A stretch of DNA of 64,000 bases from Pyramidobacter piscolens (GCA_004558205.1 SFDM01000025.1:1-64000); one strand, 5' to 3'. Positions 36,869 to 45,837 are shown, counted from the first letter of the stretch. The notes: generated by a model not told the origin, from the letters alone. Program-made: numbers and translations.

Positions 36869-38056
36869 TTAGTATTTAATGACATACATCAGCGCCACGT
36901 TTTTGGGGCGCGACTCTGTGCTGCCGCTGCTTTGAGCGGTACCTGTCACTGTGTGCCCATGTGTTCCCGCGTTAGCCGCGGTGCCGCTCAACGTATGAGT
37001 ATGGCTGCCCGCACTGGTGGCGCTGCCCGTCACTGTGTGAGTATGAGCTCCGGCCGCCGAAGTTTCCCAGATGTTGCCATTGTCGCCGTCAGAATCATCA
37101 ACGCCTGGCAAACCACCGCCACAATTGCCACGGGAGTTATGGGTGTGCTCTCCCGCGCTTAGCGCCGTGGCGCTGATTGAATGGCTATGACTGCCGGCGG
37201 CTGCGGTGCTGCCCGAGACGGAATGCCCGTGATCTCCAGCCGCCTGCGCCGAAGCGCTGAGCGTGTGCGTATGGCTCTTATTATCGCTGTCTTGAGCGCT
37301 GCCAAAAGCTCTGCCGTTGTCAAGGCCTCGCCCGTGATCCCAGCCTCGGACAAATTGGCCGCGCAGATCGGGCAGGTTGAAGGTGGTCGTCCCGTTGCCG
37401 CCGCCGTAGACAGTCCCGATTGCCGCGAAAAGGCTGGCGTAAGTCGCTCGGCTGACGGCGGCGCCGTCGCACTCAAGGTACCCGGAGGGCACGGCTGAAC
37501 CGGCGTAGGCGCGGACAAACCCCGGCCGGTCGGGAAACTGGGCGGGGATGATCTCGCTCCAGGTCCCGTTGACGCGCTTGAAAAAGGTCGGCGTGCCCAA
37601 CTCGTTTTGACGGATGTAAATATCGCCGTCTTTGCCGAGAGAGCCCGTAGGCGTTGCGGTGCCTGAGTAGATGTTCTGAATGCCCAAATTTGTACGAGCC
37701 TGCGCGGCGTTGGCGACGTCGCTGAGATTACTGGCTTTTTTCAGATAGGCTGCGTCGTGATCGTGATTCGACTGGGATACGTCGAGATTGTTACGAGCTG
37801 CGGCCTTATCGGACAGGTCGGCGAGGTTTTCGCTCTTGAGCAGCGCCGCCGACATGCCCACGTCGCCTACAAGCAATTTCAAGGCCTGATAGTCTTCAAG
37901 CAGATCCTCATATTGGTCCTTCAGGTAGAGCGTCCGATTGGCAAGGTCCTGAAGCGCTTGATTGACAGGAGCCGTCGGGCCTCCGCCCACGGGATCACCA
38001 ATTGAAACTTCGAAAATTTCGGGCTCCCATGTAGATGATTCTGTGATGTTCGCCAT
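36869..38056 (-). CDS. Tail fibre with collar domain and HxH repeats
   Basis: 395-residue fibre. After an N-terminal attachment part, residues about 180-260 are a phage tail-collar domain (PSGYLECDGAAVSRATYASL, FNLPDLRGQFVRGWDHG). The C-terminal third carries seven His-X-His motifs (HTH, HGH, HSH, HTH, HTH, HTH, HGH) spaced about 15 residues. In T4 gp37 such motifs bind iron along the receptor-binding needle; a similar metal-stabilised tip is likely here. AAGGAGG precedes the ATG. Confidence 0.85.
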   Translation of the reverse strand: MANITESSTWEPEIFEVSIGDPVGGGPTAPVNQALQDLANRTLYLKDQYEDLLEDYQALKLLVGDVGMSAALLKSENLADLSDKAAARNNLDVSQSNHDHDAAYLKKASNLSDVANAAQARTNLGIQNIYSGTATPTGSLGKDGDIYIRQNELGTPTFFKRVNGTWSEIIPAQFPDRPGFVRAYAGSAVPSGYLECDGAAVSRATYASLFAAIGTVYGGGNGTTTFNLPDLRGQFVRGWDHGRGLDNGRAFGSAQDSDNKSHTHTLSASAQAAGDHGHSVSGSTAAAGSHSHSISATALSAGEHTHNSRGNCGGGLPGVDDSDGDNGNIWETSAAGAHTHTVTGSATSAGSHTHTLSGTAANAGTHGHTVTGTAQSSGSTESRPKNVALMYVIKY

Positions 38057-38068
38057 GCCGGCCCCTCC

Positions 38069-38548
38069 TTAGAACTGAATCTGCCAGAATCCGATAATTC
38101 GATCCAGAGCAGTCTTCGTAAAAGCCGTAGGGCGCACGATGCGCGAAAAGAGAGAGTCATCGGCGCAAAAGAGGCCGTACTCGGAAATCGGAACGTCGAT
38201 AGCGGCGCTTGTGCCCAGGACAAAATGAAACTGGACAATTCGCGAATCGTTGAAGGTCGTGCCGTCTTCTGCTTCCAGACCGACGCCGACGCGAGTCTCG
38301 GCGATATTCACCTTGACGGTTCCCGTGAGGCCCATATCGGTCGAAAGGGCTTCCGCCGAGCCGGTGCCGACGCCTACCTGAGCGACGTGCATCCCCGTCT
38401 GGCCTCCGAGCAGCTTCGCCAGGTTATTGCGCCCCTGCGCGACGATTAGATTATCCTGGGATTCCTGTATGATTTGTCCGTCGCGGATGATCTTGAGACA
38501 GAGCCGCCCTTTCATGGGCGGCCGTTCTTTGCAGATGGTCTTTGTCAT
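38069..38548 (-). CDS. Conserved phage protein of the tail-fibre cluster
   Basis: 159-residue protein with no named domain recognised. It starts MTKTICKERPPMKGR and contains GRNNLAKLLGGQTGMHVAQ, AQVGVGTG and ISEYGLF, a pattern seen in small proteins next to tail-fibre genes of Mu/P2-type phages. Placement between gpI and the collar fibre suggests a baseplate-fibre adaptor. Function is not established. Confidence 0.55.
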   Translation of the reverse strand: MTKTICKERPPMKGRLCLKIIRDGQIIQESQDNLIVAQGRNNLAKLLGGQTGMHVAQVGVGTGSAEALSTDMGLTGTVKVNIAETRVGVGLEAEDGTTFNDSRIVQFHFVLGTSAAIDVPISEYGLFCADDSLFSRIVRPTAFTKTALDRIIGFWQIQF

Positions 38549-38556
38549 AGTGCCTC

Positions 38557-39381
38557 CTAGATATAAACCTGAAGTGTGAACAACGGCCCTTCGGCAGCTT
38601 CCACGCTTTCAGAGAACATAGGCGAAGGTTCAGCAAGCAGCAGTTCCTTCTCGAGAATGTTCACGTCGTACTTGGCCGTCCAGTCATAGTACAGCCCTTC
38701 TTCGCCATAGGTGTGAGCCGCCCAGACTCGTTCATCGAAGCAGTTACAGATGCCGTTGATCAGGGTTTCGCTCGACTTGTAAACGCCATACTGGGCGCAG
38801 CCCGGGTCGTCAGGCACTCCGTAGAAGAGCGTGCCTCCGTAGTACAGCTCCGGCCAGGGGAATCGTTCTGCAAGGACCGTGCCAAGTTGTTCCACGTAGC
38901 GATCCTCGGTAGAGGGGCTTTCCGCAAAGTCTCTGCGCAGCGAGAGCTTCCTCAAGTGACTGCGCAGAGACTTGTATTCGGCGATGTTGCGGCGGACCTT
39001 GGGAATCTGCTCTTCTTGCAGAGGATAGAGCTCCACGTCGAAGGTGTAGGAGCCTGCATTTTCCAAATCCCAATTTTCAATGATGCGGACCGACTGGAAC
39101 CCCAGGTTCTTCAGCGCCGTCCTCACCGCCCAGGGTGTGCCCTTGTAGCGGTGAATCTCATAGGCCGACGCGACGACCGCGCGCTTGACAGTCTCGTTCC
39201 AAGCGTCGTCCCATTCGTCCACATGCCAGCTCCACGCAAGCCAAGGCAGCAGCGACAGAGGGCAGCTTTTCGGATTCCACAGGTCCTTGATCTTCTCCGG
39301 CTCCAATCCTTCCGGCGCAGAGCTCAGGCTCAGTAGCCGTTCAAAGGGCAGTGCGTTGGAGGGCAGAAGATGGCTTGTCAT
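38557..39381 (-). CDS. Baseplate/tail protein I
   Basis: 274-residue P2 gpI-like protein joining baseplate and fibres. MTSHLLPSNALPFERLLSLS and CPLSLLPWLAWSWHVDEWDD are diagnostic, as is HRYKGTPWAVRTALKNLG. Compared with P2 gpI (about 176 residues) it has a longer C-terminal part. The start at 39381 overlaps gpJ by four bases (ATGA). Confidence 0.88.
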   Translation of the reverse strand: MTSHLLPSNALPFERLLSLSSAPEGLEPEKIKDLWNPKSCPLSLLPWLAWSWHVDEWDDAWNETVKRAVVASAYEIHRYKGTPWAVRTALKNLGFQSVRIIENWDLENAGSYTFDVELYPLQEEQIPKVRRNIAEYKSLRSHLRKLSLRRDFAESPSTEDRYVEQLGTVLAERFPWPELYYGGTLFYGVPDDPGCAQYGVYKSSETLINGICNCFDERVWAAHTYGEEGLYYDWTAKYDVNILEKELLLAEPSPMFSESVEAAEGPLFTLQVYI

Positions 39382-40505
39382 AGAATCGCCTCGTAGGTTA
39401 CGGTGACGCCGCTGCACTGCGGATACTCGTCAGAGTCGGCGTCCACGTCCACAGTCGGTGAGGTGAGCTCGGCTTTATGCACTCCCGGCGCGTGGGCCGC
39501 GGCGATCAGCGCCGAGAGAGGCACGCTGCCGCCGATTTTGCGGGCTTCCGCCACGTAATTGTGGAGCTGAGCCTCCGCCTGAGCGATCACTGGGCCGGCA
39601 GCAACGCCCGAGGGGATGTAGAGATGGGCGGCTACGGCGTAGCTCAGTGGCTCGGCGCCGACCACTGTCACGTGGTCTGTCAGAGGGCGGCGCTTTTCAG
39701 CGGTTACGGCGGCGCTTACCCTCGCTAGCATGGCGGCGTCCGCCGTCCCGTCGCCTTCGGCAGAGAGGACGACGATTGCAACGTCGCCTGGCGCCGGGCT
39801 TGATACGGCCACGTCGTCCACGCGCTCGTCGGCAGACATGGCCCAATATCGATAGGCCTCGCGTGGCCCGGCGGTGCTCCAGCTTTCAGGAGCCAGCTGA
39901 ACCCGGGTGCGCAGATCTTTGTCACTCTCGGGATCGGAACCGCCCGCGGCCGGCGACGTCTGAGTCACGCCGACCACATAGGGCAGCGCCTGAATAGGCG
40001 TCCAGTTCGAGACGGTAAGGCCGTTGGCTTCCGCTCCGGCGGGCCGCGCCATCTCCATGACTCCCGCAGCGCTGGTCTGGCCGGCGGGAATGGAGACTGC
40101 CGCCATGAGGCGGGCTTCACATTCGCCCGATTCGTCCCGTACCTCCCAGCTCTCGGGAATCGTCACGGGGGCCGACAGGGCCGCCGATATGGTCAGCAAA
40201 CAGGTAAAAGTAGCCGCCGCGCCCTCAAGGCGCTGCACATTGGGGAAGGCTGCCAGCTGGTCCAGATCGCTTCCTGCCGCGAAGGCGAGCATCACGCCTC
40301 TGGCGGCTTCGTTGACCCGCTGGCGCAACAGCAGTTCGCGATAGGCCGCCACTTCCAGGATTTTCACCGCCGGGTCCGACTCCAGATCCGAAGCGGTCCA
40401 GCCCGGTAGAAGTTCTGCCAGGTGGGCAAGCATCTGATCGCGTATGGTTTCGTAATCCAGCGTCTCTATAATTTGAGGCGCCGGAAGCTGAGATAAATCA
40501 ATCAC
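39378..40505 (-). CDS. Baseplate assembly protein J
   Basis: 375-residue gpJ-family wedge protein. It begins VIDLSQLPAPQIIETLDYET from a GTG at 40505 and continues ESDPAVKILEVAAYRELLLRQRVNEAA, the conserved gpJ region, and GGSDPESDKDLRTRVQLAPE. The start overlaps the gpW stop by four bases, matching the W-J-I order of P2. Confidence 0.9.
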   Translation of the reverse strand: MIDLSQLPAPQIIETLDYETIRDQMLAHLAELLPGWTASDLESDPAVKILEVAAYRELLLRQRVNEAARGVMLAFAAGSDLDQLAAFPNVQRLEGAAATFTCLLTISAALSAPVTIPESWEVRDESGECEARLMAAVSIPAGQTSAAGVMEMARPAGAEANGLTVSNWTPIQALPYVVGVTQTSPAAGGSDPESDKDLRTRVQLAPESWSTAGPREAYRYWAMSADERVDDVAVSSPAPGDVAIVVLSAEGDGTADAAMLARVSAAVTAEKRRPLTDHVTVVGAEPLSYAVAAHLYIPSGVAAGPVIAQAEAQLHNYVAEARKIGGSVPLSALIAAAHAPGVHKAELTSPTVDVDADSDEYPQCSGVTVTYEAIL

Positions 40506-40852
40506 AGGCTCACCGTCGCCTCCTTTGTGTCGTCGTCTCCGACGACGCGATATTTTACTGTCAGGGTCATCGTGCCTGCGCCGATCTCGTCGACCGCTGC
40601 GGAGATGACTTCTATACGGGGCTCCCACTTTCTGAGAGCGTCGGCCGTGGCTGCGAAGACTCTTATCTTCCAGTCCTTATTCATGGGCTGGTCTACCAAC
40701 CGTGGCAGCTCGCTTCCATAGTCGGGGCGCATCACCCGGGTTCCCAGGGGAGTGCTCAGGATATCGGCGATGCTGCGGGCGATATGATCCTGAAGGCTCA
40801 GGACCATAAACCGCCCGTCGTCACTTTTTCCGACTCCCTTTGGCAACGCCAT
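40502..40852 (-). CDS. Baseplate wedge protein W (gp25-like)
   Basis: 116-residue gp25/gpW-like protein. The pattern LQDHIARSIADILSTPLGTR and VMRPDYGSELPRL is diagnostic. ATG 40852 gives the usual short leader before this motif, though it overlaps the upstream holin-like gene by 32 bases; an internal ATG at 40804 is an alternative. Confidence 0.88.
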   Translation of the reverse strand: MALPKGVGKSDDGRFMVLSLQDHIARSIADILSTPLGTRVMRPDYGSELPRLVDQPMNKDWKIRVFAATADALRKWEPRIEVISAAVDEIGAGTMTLTVKYRVVGDDDTKEATVSL

Positions 40853-41396
40853 ACTTATCGCAGAGCGCCTCGAAGCGCTCGTCCACCTGTTCCTGAGTGA
40901 GCGGAGTCTTAGGCTGTTGCGCCCGCTCTTCGACAACCACGGGAGTGGCTTCCTTCCTCACGGGGCTCTTGACCCATTTGGTGTCGATGGCCGTTCCATC
41001 GTAGGCTTTTTTGGCGAAGAGTCCCAGGATAATGGACTGCATGGCGTTCACATAATAGTCGGGCAGCGCCAGAGTCGGGATGACCGGCATGGGCGGCATG
41101 GACGCGCCAAAGAGCGCCGCGAACCACGCGACTACCGAAAACAGCCAGGTCAGCACCGGCGCGCCGATATGGTTAAAGGCGATGACGGCGCAAGCCATCC
41201 AGATCACTGTAGGAATGGCTCCCGCCACATAGACGCTCTTGTTTCCGAGCCAGGCTTTTTGCACTTCCAGACGCGCCGTGATTTCGCTCATGTCGATCTG
41301 GCGCATCTCCACCTTAATCTTTTCCAATTCGCCCGGCGTAGTGACCACCTTGTCCAGGATATCGCCAACGCTGGGGAGCAGTTCCAATAAGTTCAA
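40821..41396 (-). CDS. Putative holin with transmembrane segments
   Basis: 191-residue membrane protein. An amphipathic N-terminus (ELLPSVGDILDKVV) is followed by two or three hydrophobic helices (about residues 60-120: VAGAIPTVIWMACAVIAF, VLTWLFSVVAWFAALFG) and a charged C-terminal tail. This suits 3-TM phage holins. The TTG at 41396, six bases after GAGGG, is favoured; an ATG at 41429 would overlap PAAR. The usual lysis gene order supports a holin role, not proven. Confidence 0.6.
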   Translation of the reverse strand: MNLLELLPSVGDILDKVVTTPGELEKIKVEMRQIDMSEITARLEVQKAWLGNKSVYVAGAIPTVIWMACAVIAFNHIGAPVLTWLFSVVAWFAALFGASMPPMPVIPTLALPDYYVNAMQSIILGLFAKKAYDGTAIDTKWVKSPVRKEATPVVVEERAQQPKTPLTQEQVDERFEALCDKYGVAKGSRKK

Positions 41397-41400
41397 CCCG

Positions 41401-41730
41401 TCACCCTCTTTTATCGTCCACAAATACATTTGAGCTGCCCGAGACGTGACTGCCCGTCTGGCCACAGCCTAAACAGGTCGTCGTGTCGCCAAACCGCGTC
41501 AGGCTTCGGCCGTTCACAAAGACGCTGCCTGACCCGGAAGTGCTTCCGAACGTCCCGCCGTGGGGGCAGTTGCAGAGGCCTGTGTCGTTCAGCCGATGAG
41601 CCGCCGCCCCGTTGATTATCACGTTGGGGCTGCCCGCGGCGTTGTTTCCGGCCCGGCTGTGGGGGCAGCAGTCCAGCCCCACATCGCAGACGCCTGCCGT
41701 TCCGTCGCCGATCTTCGTCGCTGCCGGCAT
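41401..41730 (-). CDS. PAAR-domain spike-tip protein
   Basis: 109-residue PAAR protein that would cap the gpV spike and bind zinc. It has a first half with HSRAGNNAAGSPNVIINGAA and a second with CPHGGTFGSTSGSGSVFVNG, GRSLTRFGDTTTC. Repeated glycine-proline turns and His/Cys ligands are typical. GAGGTGAG precedes ATG 41730. It adjoins gpV. Confidence 0.85.
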   Translation of the reverse strand: MPAATKIGDGTAGVCDVGLDCCPHSRAGNNAAGSPNVIINGAAAHRLNDTGLCNCPHGGTFGSTSGSGSVFVNGRSLTRFGDTTTCLGCGQTGSHVSGSSNVFVDDKRG

Positions 41731-41740
41731 CAGGCTCACC

Positions 41741-42178
41741 TCAGTTCAAATAGATATTGCCAGCGGAGTGGAGGTAGATGTTTCCGCTCTCAAACTTGAT
41801 ATAGCTGCCATAGCTGTCCTCAATTTTCACGACATGAGCATTCTGATCCACTAGGACCTTCGCGCCGTCGCCCCAAAGAGTCACGTCGACCTTTGAGCCG
41901 GCGCCATCGGGCAGGGGCATGCGCCCTGAGTAAATCCCCACCAGCGCCACGCCTTGGGATGAATCTCCGTAAGGACAGATCAGCAGAGCCTGTTCGCCCA
42001 TATCGGGATGGGAAAAATGCCGCTTGGCGTTCCCCGCGCGCTGATCAAACCAGCGAACCAGCGGAGACACTCGGCTTCCCAGGTCAAGCCGGCACAGCCC
42101 TTTTTCAGGCTGTACTTCGCAGACTCGGCCGTACTGCACGATCTCGCTAATTCGGCGTTCAATCTCCGAGCCGTTCAT
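41741..42178 (-). CDS. Baseplate spike protein V
   Basis: 145-residue P2 gpV-like spike. Features include IVQYGRVCEVQPEKGLCRLD, VSPLVRWFDQRAG and GEQALLICPYGDSSQGVALVGIYS, and a C-terminal beta-helix-like part ending SGNIYLHSAGNIYLN. The PAAR cap is encoded next. Confidence 0.9.
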   Translation of the reverse strand: MNGSEIERRISEIVQYGRVCEVQPEKGLCRLDLGSRVSPLVRWFDQRAGNAKRHFSHPDMGEQALLICPYGDSSQGVALVGIYSGRMPLPDGAGSKVDVTLWGDGAKVLVDQNAHVVKIEDSYGSYIKFESGNIYLHSAGNIYLN

Positions 42179-42629
42179 AATGAGCCTCCATGCCTTCGCC
42201 GATCTGGGGCGAATAGCCCGCCTGGGGGACGCCTTCTACAGGAACAATTGCAGGCGTCTCGTAAACGGGATAGCGGACTTCAAAGAGCAGCACGTCCACG
42301 TCAATGTTTCGCCCTTCGGTCATCTCGCTCTCGGAAAAACTGACGTACACGGGCATGCCGTCGGTTATCAGCAGCAGCGGATCTCTGAAGATGTTCAGCA
42401 GCAGCGGCATCTTGTCAATCCAGTCCGTCGTGAAAAAGGCCGCCGAGATGGTGGCCTTGATCCAGCCGTAGACGATCAGGCCGTCCTGTTCCTGTACGTT
42501 GGCTTCCGGTTCTCTTTTGGCGTAGGCGATAACCACGCTTCGCGGCTTGCCTTTCTCGTTCGGCGGGATCTCCGGAAGCGCGGCCGCGATACGAGACTCT
42601 ATGCACGTTTTTATTGTTTGCTCGATCAC
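42159..42629 (-). CDS. Putative tail terminator/completion protein
   Basis: 156-residue protein with no firm family match by eye. It shows VVIAYAKREPEANVQEQDG and DVDVLLFEVRYPVYETP, suggesting a small alpha/beta domain like tail-completion proteins. Its position just upstream of gpV suits that role. It overlaps gpV by 20 bases. Confidence 0.45.
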   Translation of the reverse strand: MIEQTIKTCIESRIAAALPEIPPNEKGKPRSVVIAYAKREPEANVQEQDGLIVYGWIKATISAAFFTTDWIDKMPLLLNIFRDPLLLITDGMPVYVSFSESEMTEGRNIDVDVLLFEVRYPVYETPAIVPVEGVPQAGYSPQIGEGMEAHYERLGD

Positions 42630-42904
42630 TGCGCCATCACTCCCTTGAGCATCGCGCCAAGCACAGCCAAGATGAAGCTGACCGCCATGCCGATGAGCAC
42701 CTTGTTCGTGGCGTGCTGGGACTGCCCGAGACCGATGATATTCTTTTCCATGCTGTCTACCTTCGTCTCCAACCGCGCGACCTGAATGGCCGTGTTCACG
42801 TCGGAGGCTTCCCGAGCGTTGACAGCTCCGATCAGGTCGTCGAAGCCATCGGCGATCCTGTCAAGTTTTTTCTCCAGACCGTCGATGGTCCTCACTCCTC
42901 TCAC
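42626..42904 (-). CDS. XhlA-like coiled-coil membrane protein
   Basis: 92-residue protein with a helical, probably coiled-coil N-terminal 65 residues (LEKKLDRIADGFDDLIGAVN, ARLETKVDSMEKNI) and one C-terminal transmembrane helix (VLIGMAVSFILAVLGAML). This is the layout of XhlA/hemolysin-type accessory lysis proteins. It overlaps the endolysin gene by four bases, supporting a lysis role. Confidence 0.6.
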   Translation of the reverse strand: MRGVRTIDGLEKKLDRIADGFDDLIGAVNAREASDVNTAIQVARLETKVDSMEKNIIGLGQSQHATNKVLIGMAVSFILAVLGAMLKGVMAQ

Positions 42905-43476
42905 ACCGGCGGCTCGACGCCGGCGTCTTTCGCCAGTCGGCGCAGCCTGTTGAACCAGCCCGTTTCAAAGCATCGCTGGTCCGGACGGTGCTCGATTATG
43001 CGTCGGTAGTAGACTGCGCGCTGCCTCAGGATCTCTTCGGCAAAGGACGCGCTGCCGCGGCAGGACTGCCGTACAGAGGCGGCTTGCGTTTTCGGGCCCC
43101 AGAGGCCGTCCGCGGCAATCTCTTCGCCGAGAGCGCGCAGCGCCCTCTGGACGATCAGGGGCATGGCCCCATGCTGGACGGCGCTGTCGAAGATCACCAG
43201 ATTAACCGGCCAGGCGTAGCTGCCGCAGCCAAACCGCTCCCAGTAATTGCGCCGGTAGATCCTTTCGGCGTCGCTCCGCGTCAGGTCTTTCACGTCAGCC
43301 GCCGCCACAAGTTCAAGAGCACGTGCCCTGTCGAGGGTCCCCTGGGTGATGCCGAGATTGGTCGCGCCGCCGGAGTCCCTGGGATCGTTCACATAGCCGC
43401 CCTCGTATCTCAGGACGCTTGCAAAGGCCCTTTGCCATTCAGACGTTTTTCCGATGATCTTCACCTCCAGAGCCAA
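42901..43476 (-). CDS. Endolysin, glycosyl hydrolase 108 family
   Basis: 191-residue muramidase. LRYEGGYVNDPRDSGGATN contains the family's catalytic glutamate; NYWERFGCGSYAWPVNLVIF and GLWGPKTQAA (a peptidoglycan-binding-3 motif) complete the normal layout. No signal peptide is seen, so export depends on the holin. The TTG at 43476 is the longest start; a GTG at 43464 is possible. Confidence 0.88.
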   Translation of the reverse strand: MALEVKIIGKTSEWQRAFASVLRYEGGYVNDPRDSGGATNLGITQGTLDRARALELVAAADVKDLTRSDAERIYRRNYWERFGCGSYAWPVNLVIFDSAVQHGAMPLIVQRALRALGEEIAADGLWGPKTQAASVRQSCRGSASFAEEILRQRAVYYRRIIEHRPDQRCFETGWFNRLRRLAKDAGVEPPV

Positions 43477-43543
43477 GCCCTTTTCAAAATTTCGTTTGAA
43501 AGGCCTTTAAATCGATTGGAAGCAGAGGTGCTTTGTTTTCAGG

Positions 43544-44137
43544 CTACTCCTGCCCTGCCTTTTCAATCGGGGCCTTCTGAGGCCCCTTTGAGCGGTTTTT
43601 CTGTTTTTTCACGACAGGCTCCTCGGCGGGAATATCGACAGTTTCTTCAACTTCTTTTTCGGCTTCTCTGAGCCGCTGAAGTTCTTTCAAAACAGCGTCC
43701 ACCACCGGCTGATTCTGATAGTTTCCATCAGGCCGCGTCCGCGGGGATTCGCCGAACCAGGCCGAGATGATTCCGTCAAGGCCGTGTTTCTGTCCGTACT
43801 GATCCTGGAGGGCGTGCAGCAGTTTCGCAGCAAGAGCCGAAGACTGCGCCGCGTCGGTCAGCTCGCTGAACCAGCCGTCAAATCCCAGTCGGCGGGCTCG
43901 GGCCCCCTGAAGCTGAAAAATTCCCCATTTCATGCGCTGGCACAGACTCTCCGTGTCCAGCGTGATGTCCTCAGGGCGTTTCAGCCTCAAATCCACTCTG
44001 GGATAGAGCGAGTCGTACCGCATCATGTGGGGATTGCCGCCGCTGGCGACAGTTGCCAGAGCTATCAAAAGCATGGGATCGGCTCCAGCGTCCGACGCGG
44101 CTTCCGCGATAATGTGGGCGTATTTTTCTTCCATCAT
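43544..44137 (-). CDS. Lysozyme-like (SLT-fold) phage protein, catalytic residue absent
   Basis: 197-residue protein. Residues 1-130 resemble the lytic transglycosylase SLT fold (HIIAEAASDAGADPMLLIAL, SGGNP, KWGIFQLQGARARRLG). The position normally holding the catalytic glutamate (ESGGNP) reads ASGGNP, so it may be structural rather than enzymatic. The C-terminal 60 residues are charged and low-complexity (EAEKEVEETV, KKQKNRSKG). It may be a tail-associated or scaffold protein. Confidence 0.55.
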   Translation of the reverse strand: MMEEKYAHIIAEAASDAGADPMLLIALATVASGGNPHMMRYDSLYPRVDLRLKRPEDITLDTESLCQRMKWGIFQLQGARARRLGFDGWFSELTDAAQSSALAAKLLHALQDQYGQKHGLDGIISAWFGESPRTRPDGNYQNQPVVDAVLKELQRLREAEKEVEETVDIPAEEPVVKKQKNRSKGPQKAPIEKAGQE

Positions 44138-44156
44138 CCTACCTCCATCCTACCTC

Positions 44157-44555
44157 CTAGATTACCGTCGCAGTAACGACTCCGCCTGACCGTATCCCGC
44201 GCAGCGCCTCATAGCCGCGCTGTTCCCACATACGCGCCAGCCGGGCCACGTCGGCCGCGTCGTGGAACAGGTAGCCTGACGTTTCCGCCACGTCCCTCGG
44301 AACCCGGTCGGCCGAGTCGAGATAGAAGGTGTTGAGCACGGGCAGCGCGTAACTGATGGCAAAGCACCCCACAGCCTCGCGCAGACGCGCTTGAACGTTT
44401 TCGCCAAGCGTCGCATACCCCGACGGAGAAAAGCCTGTATAGTTCCAAACCAGTCGTTCAGCGCTTTCAATGTGCGGGAGAAGTCTTTCGTCGGATATTT
44501 CATCGGGCAGCCCTCCAAGGGTGCGGACATAGCTTCCATCGACCAGTGCCGGCAT
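44157..44555 (-). CDS. Putative head-tail connector protein
   Basis: 132-residue helical protein (DEISDERLLPHIESAERLVW, REAVGCFAISYALPVLNTFY). The pattern of helices resembles gp6-type head completion/connector proteins. It starts one base after the stop of the upstream small gene and lies between capsid and tail genes, where connectors are encoded. Confidence 0.5.
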   Translation of the reverse strand: MPALVDGSYVRTLGGLPDEISDERLLPHIESAERLVWNYTGFSPSGYATLGENVQARLREAVGCFAISYALPVLNTFYLDSADRVPRDVAETSGYLFHDAADVARLARMWEQRGYEALRGIRSGGVVTATVI

Positions 44556-44828
44556 TTAGAGCAGCTTTGCCCGGACCGTGCGGCTGCGGGAGTTGAGCCA
44601 GTCAATCCCCGCGGCTGTGATCCGCACCTGTCCATAAACGCCGCCGCCTTCTGCGCCTCTATGGCTCTCATCAGCCATCTCTAAAAAGCGTTTCTCCGTC
44701 AGATAGGCCACCACGCGTCGAAAGTCTTCGGTGCCGACGGCGGCTTCCTGACGGCATTTCTCTAACTCTACAAAGGAGGGATAGTTGCCGAAAAGGCAGT
44801 CCAGCACCCTCAGAACAAGTTTATCCAT
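44556..44828 (-). CDS. Small winged-helix-like phage protein
   Basis: 90-residue protein (MDKLVLRVLDCLFGNYPSF, RVVAYLTEKRFLEMADES, VRITAAGIDWLNS). The last part is typical of the YjcQ-like winged helix. It follows the major capsid gene with 20 bases between. A role in head morphogenesis or regulation is possible; function unknown. Confidence 0.55.
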   Translation of the reverse strand: MDKLVLRVLDCLFGNYPSFVELEKCRQEAAVGTEDFRRVVAYLTEKRFLEMADESHRGAEGGGVYGQVRITAAGIDWLNSRSRTVRAKLL

Positions 44829-44847
44829 CACAATCCCTCCCTATTCC

Positions 44848-45837
44848 TTACTGTCCGCCGCCGCCTGATTCAGTACCGGTTCCGCTTTCGCTTGCCGGCG
44901 TTTCGGGCGTAGGCACGTCATAGCCTAGCACCGCGGCGTCGGGAATGGCGACCTGAAAGTCGAAGTTCATGTCGAAGGTGTAGTCGATGCAGCGCTTCGA
45001 GCCCTTTACTTCGCGGTAGCGTTCGATGCTGGTGTTAATGCCGTAGATCAGGTTCGCCAATGGCGTGAAAAGCACCGTTCCCGAAGGAATGTCCGACAAG
45101 CTCAGGATCTCGTAGCCCAGGATGTTGGTCACGTTGCCCGAGATCAGCACAGCATGAGCGCCCGTCAGGTTGCCCACCTGCGTGACGTAGGCTTCGTGGT
45201 CGGTGGTGTTCATGAGCACCTTACAGGTTCGCGTGCTCTTGTACTTGTCGGGCAGCGCCGCCACGATTGCCGTCAGATAGTCGATCCAGTCTGTCACTCC
45301 GTCGGTCTGATAGCTGGAAAGGTCCACGATGTGGGTGCTCTGCGAGTCTTTGAACAGCTGGATCCAGCCCTTGTTCAGCTCTGAAAAGGCGCTGTTCGTG
45401 TAGCTGTCGGAAGCTCCTACAAAGGCTAGGCGAGTGATGTTCTCGCTGTAACGCTTGGCCCAGCGCTGTAAGGTCTTGTTTTCGAACTGGGGATCGTCCT
45501 TGTTGTCGCGCAGCGTGCTGAACAGGATGCGGCCGAAAAGCTGAGCGGGCAGCATGTGCAGCGTGCAGCCGTTGTTCGTGATGCCCACGAAGTTCGACGG
45601 GTCCGATCCCTCAGGCACACGGACAAGCACTTCCTGTGCCAGGTCGAACACGTCCACTTCCTTTTCCAAACGGCTCGACCGTTCCACCGTTACCTGCTTG
45701 AGGATTTCGCTGCCGCTGACGATCAGGTCGATTACCCGGCTGGCCTGCTGGGGCTTTAATACGCCTCCGACCCGCTGGGATACCGCCGTGATCTCGCCGG
45801 ACTTGGATACCATGTCCGCCAGTCTGATTTCAGGCAT
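44848..45837 (-). CDS. Major capsid protein
   Basis: 329-residue capsid protein of the P2 gpN/HK97 type. The clues are the N-terminal ITAVSQRVGGVLKPQQASRV, the central KVLMNTTDHEAYVTQVGNL and its position after the protease-scaffold gene, with which it overlaps by one base. The last 20 residues are Gly/Ser/Glu-rich. Confidence 0.8.
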   Translation of the reverse strand: MPEIRLADMVSKSGEITAVSQRVGGVLKPQQASRVIDLIVSGSEILKQVTVERSSRLEKEVDVFDLAQEVLVRVPEGSDPSNFVGITNNGCTLHMLPAQLFGRILFSTLRDNKDDPQFENKTLQRWAKRYSENITRLAFVGASDSYTNSAFSELNKGWIQLFKDSQSTHIVDLSSYQTDGVTDWIDYLTAIVAALPDKYKSTRTCKVLMNTTDHEAYVTQVGNLTGAHAVLISGNVTNILGYEILSLSDIPSGTVLFTPLANLIYGINTSIERYREVKGSKRCIDYTFDMNFDFQVAIPDAAVLGYDVPTPETPASESGTGTESGGGGQ

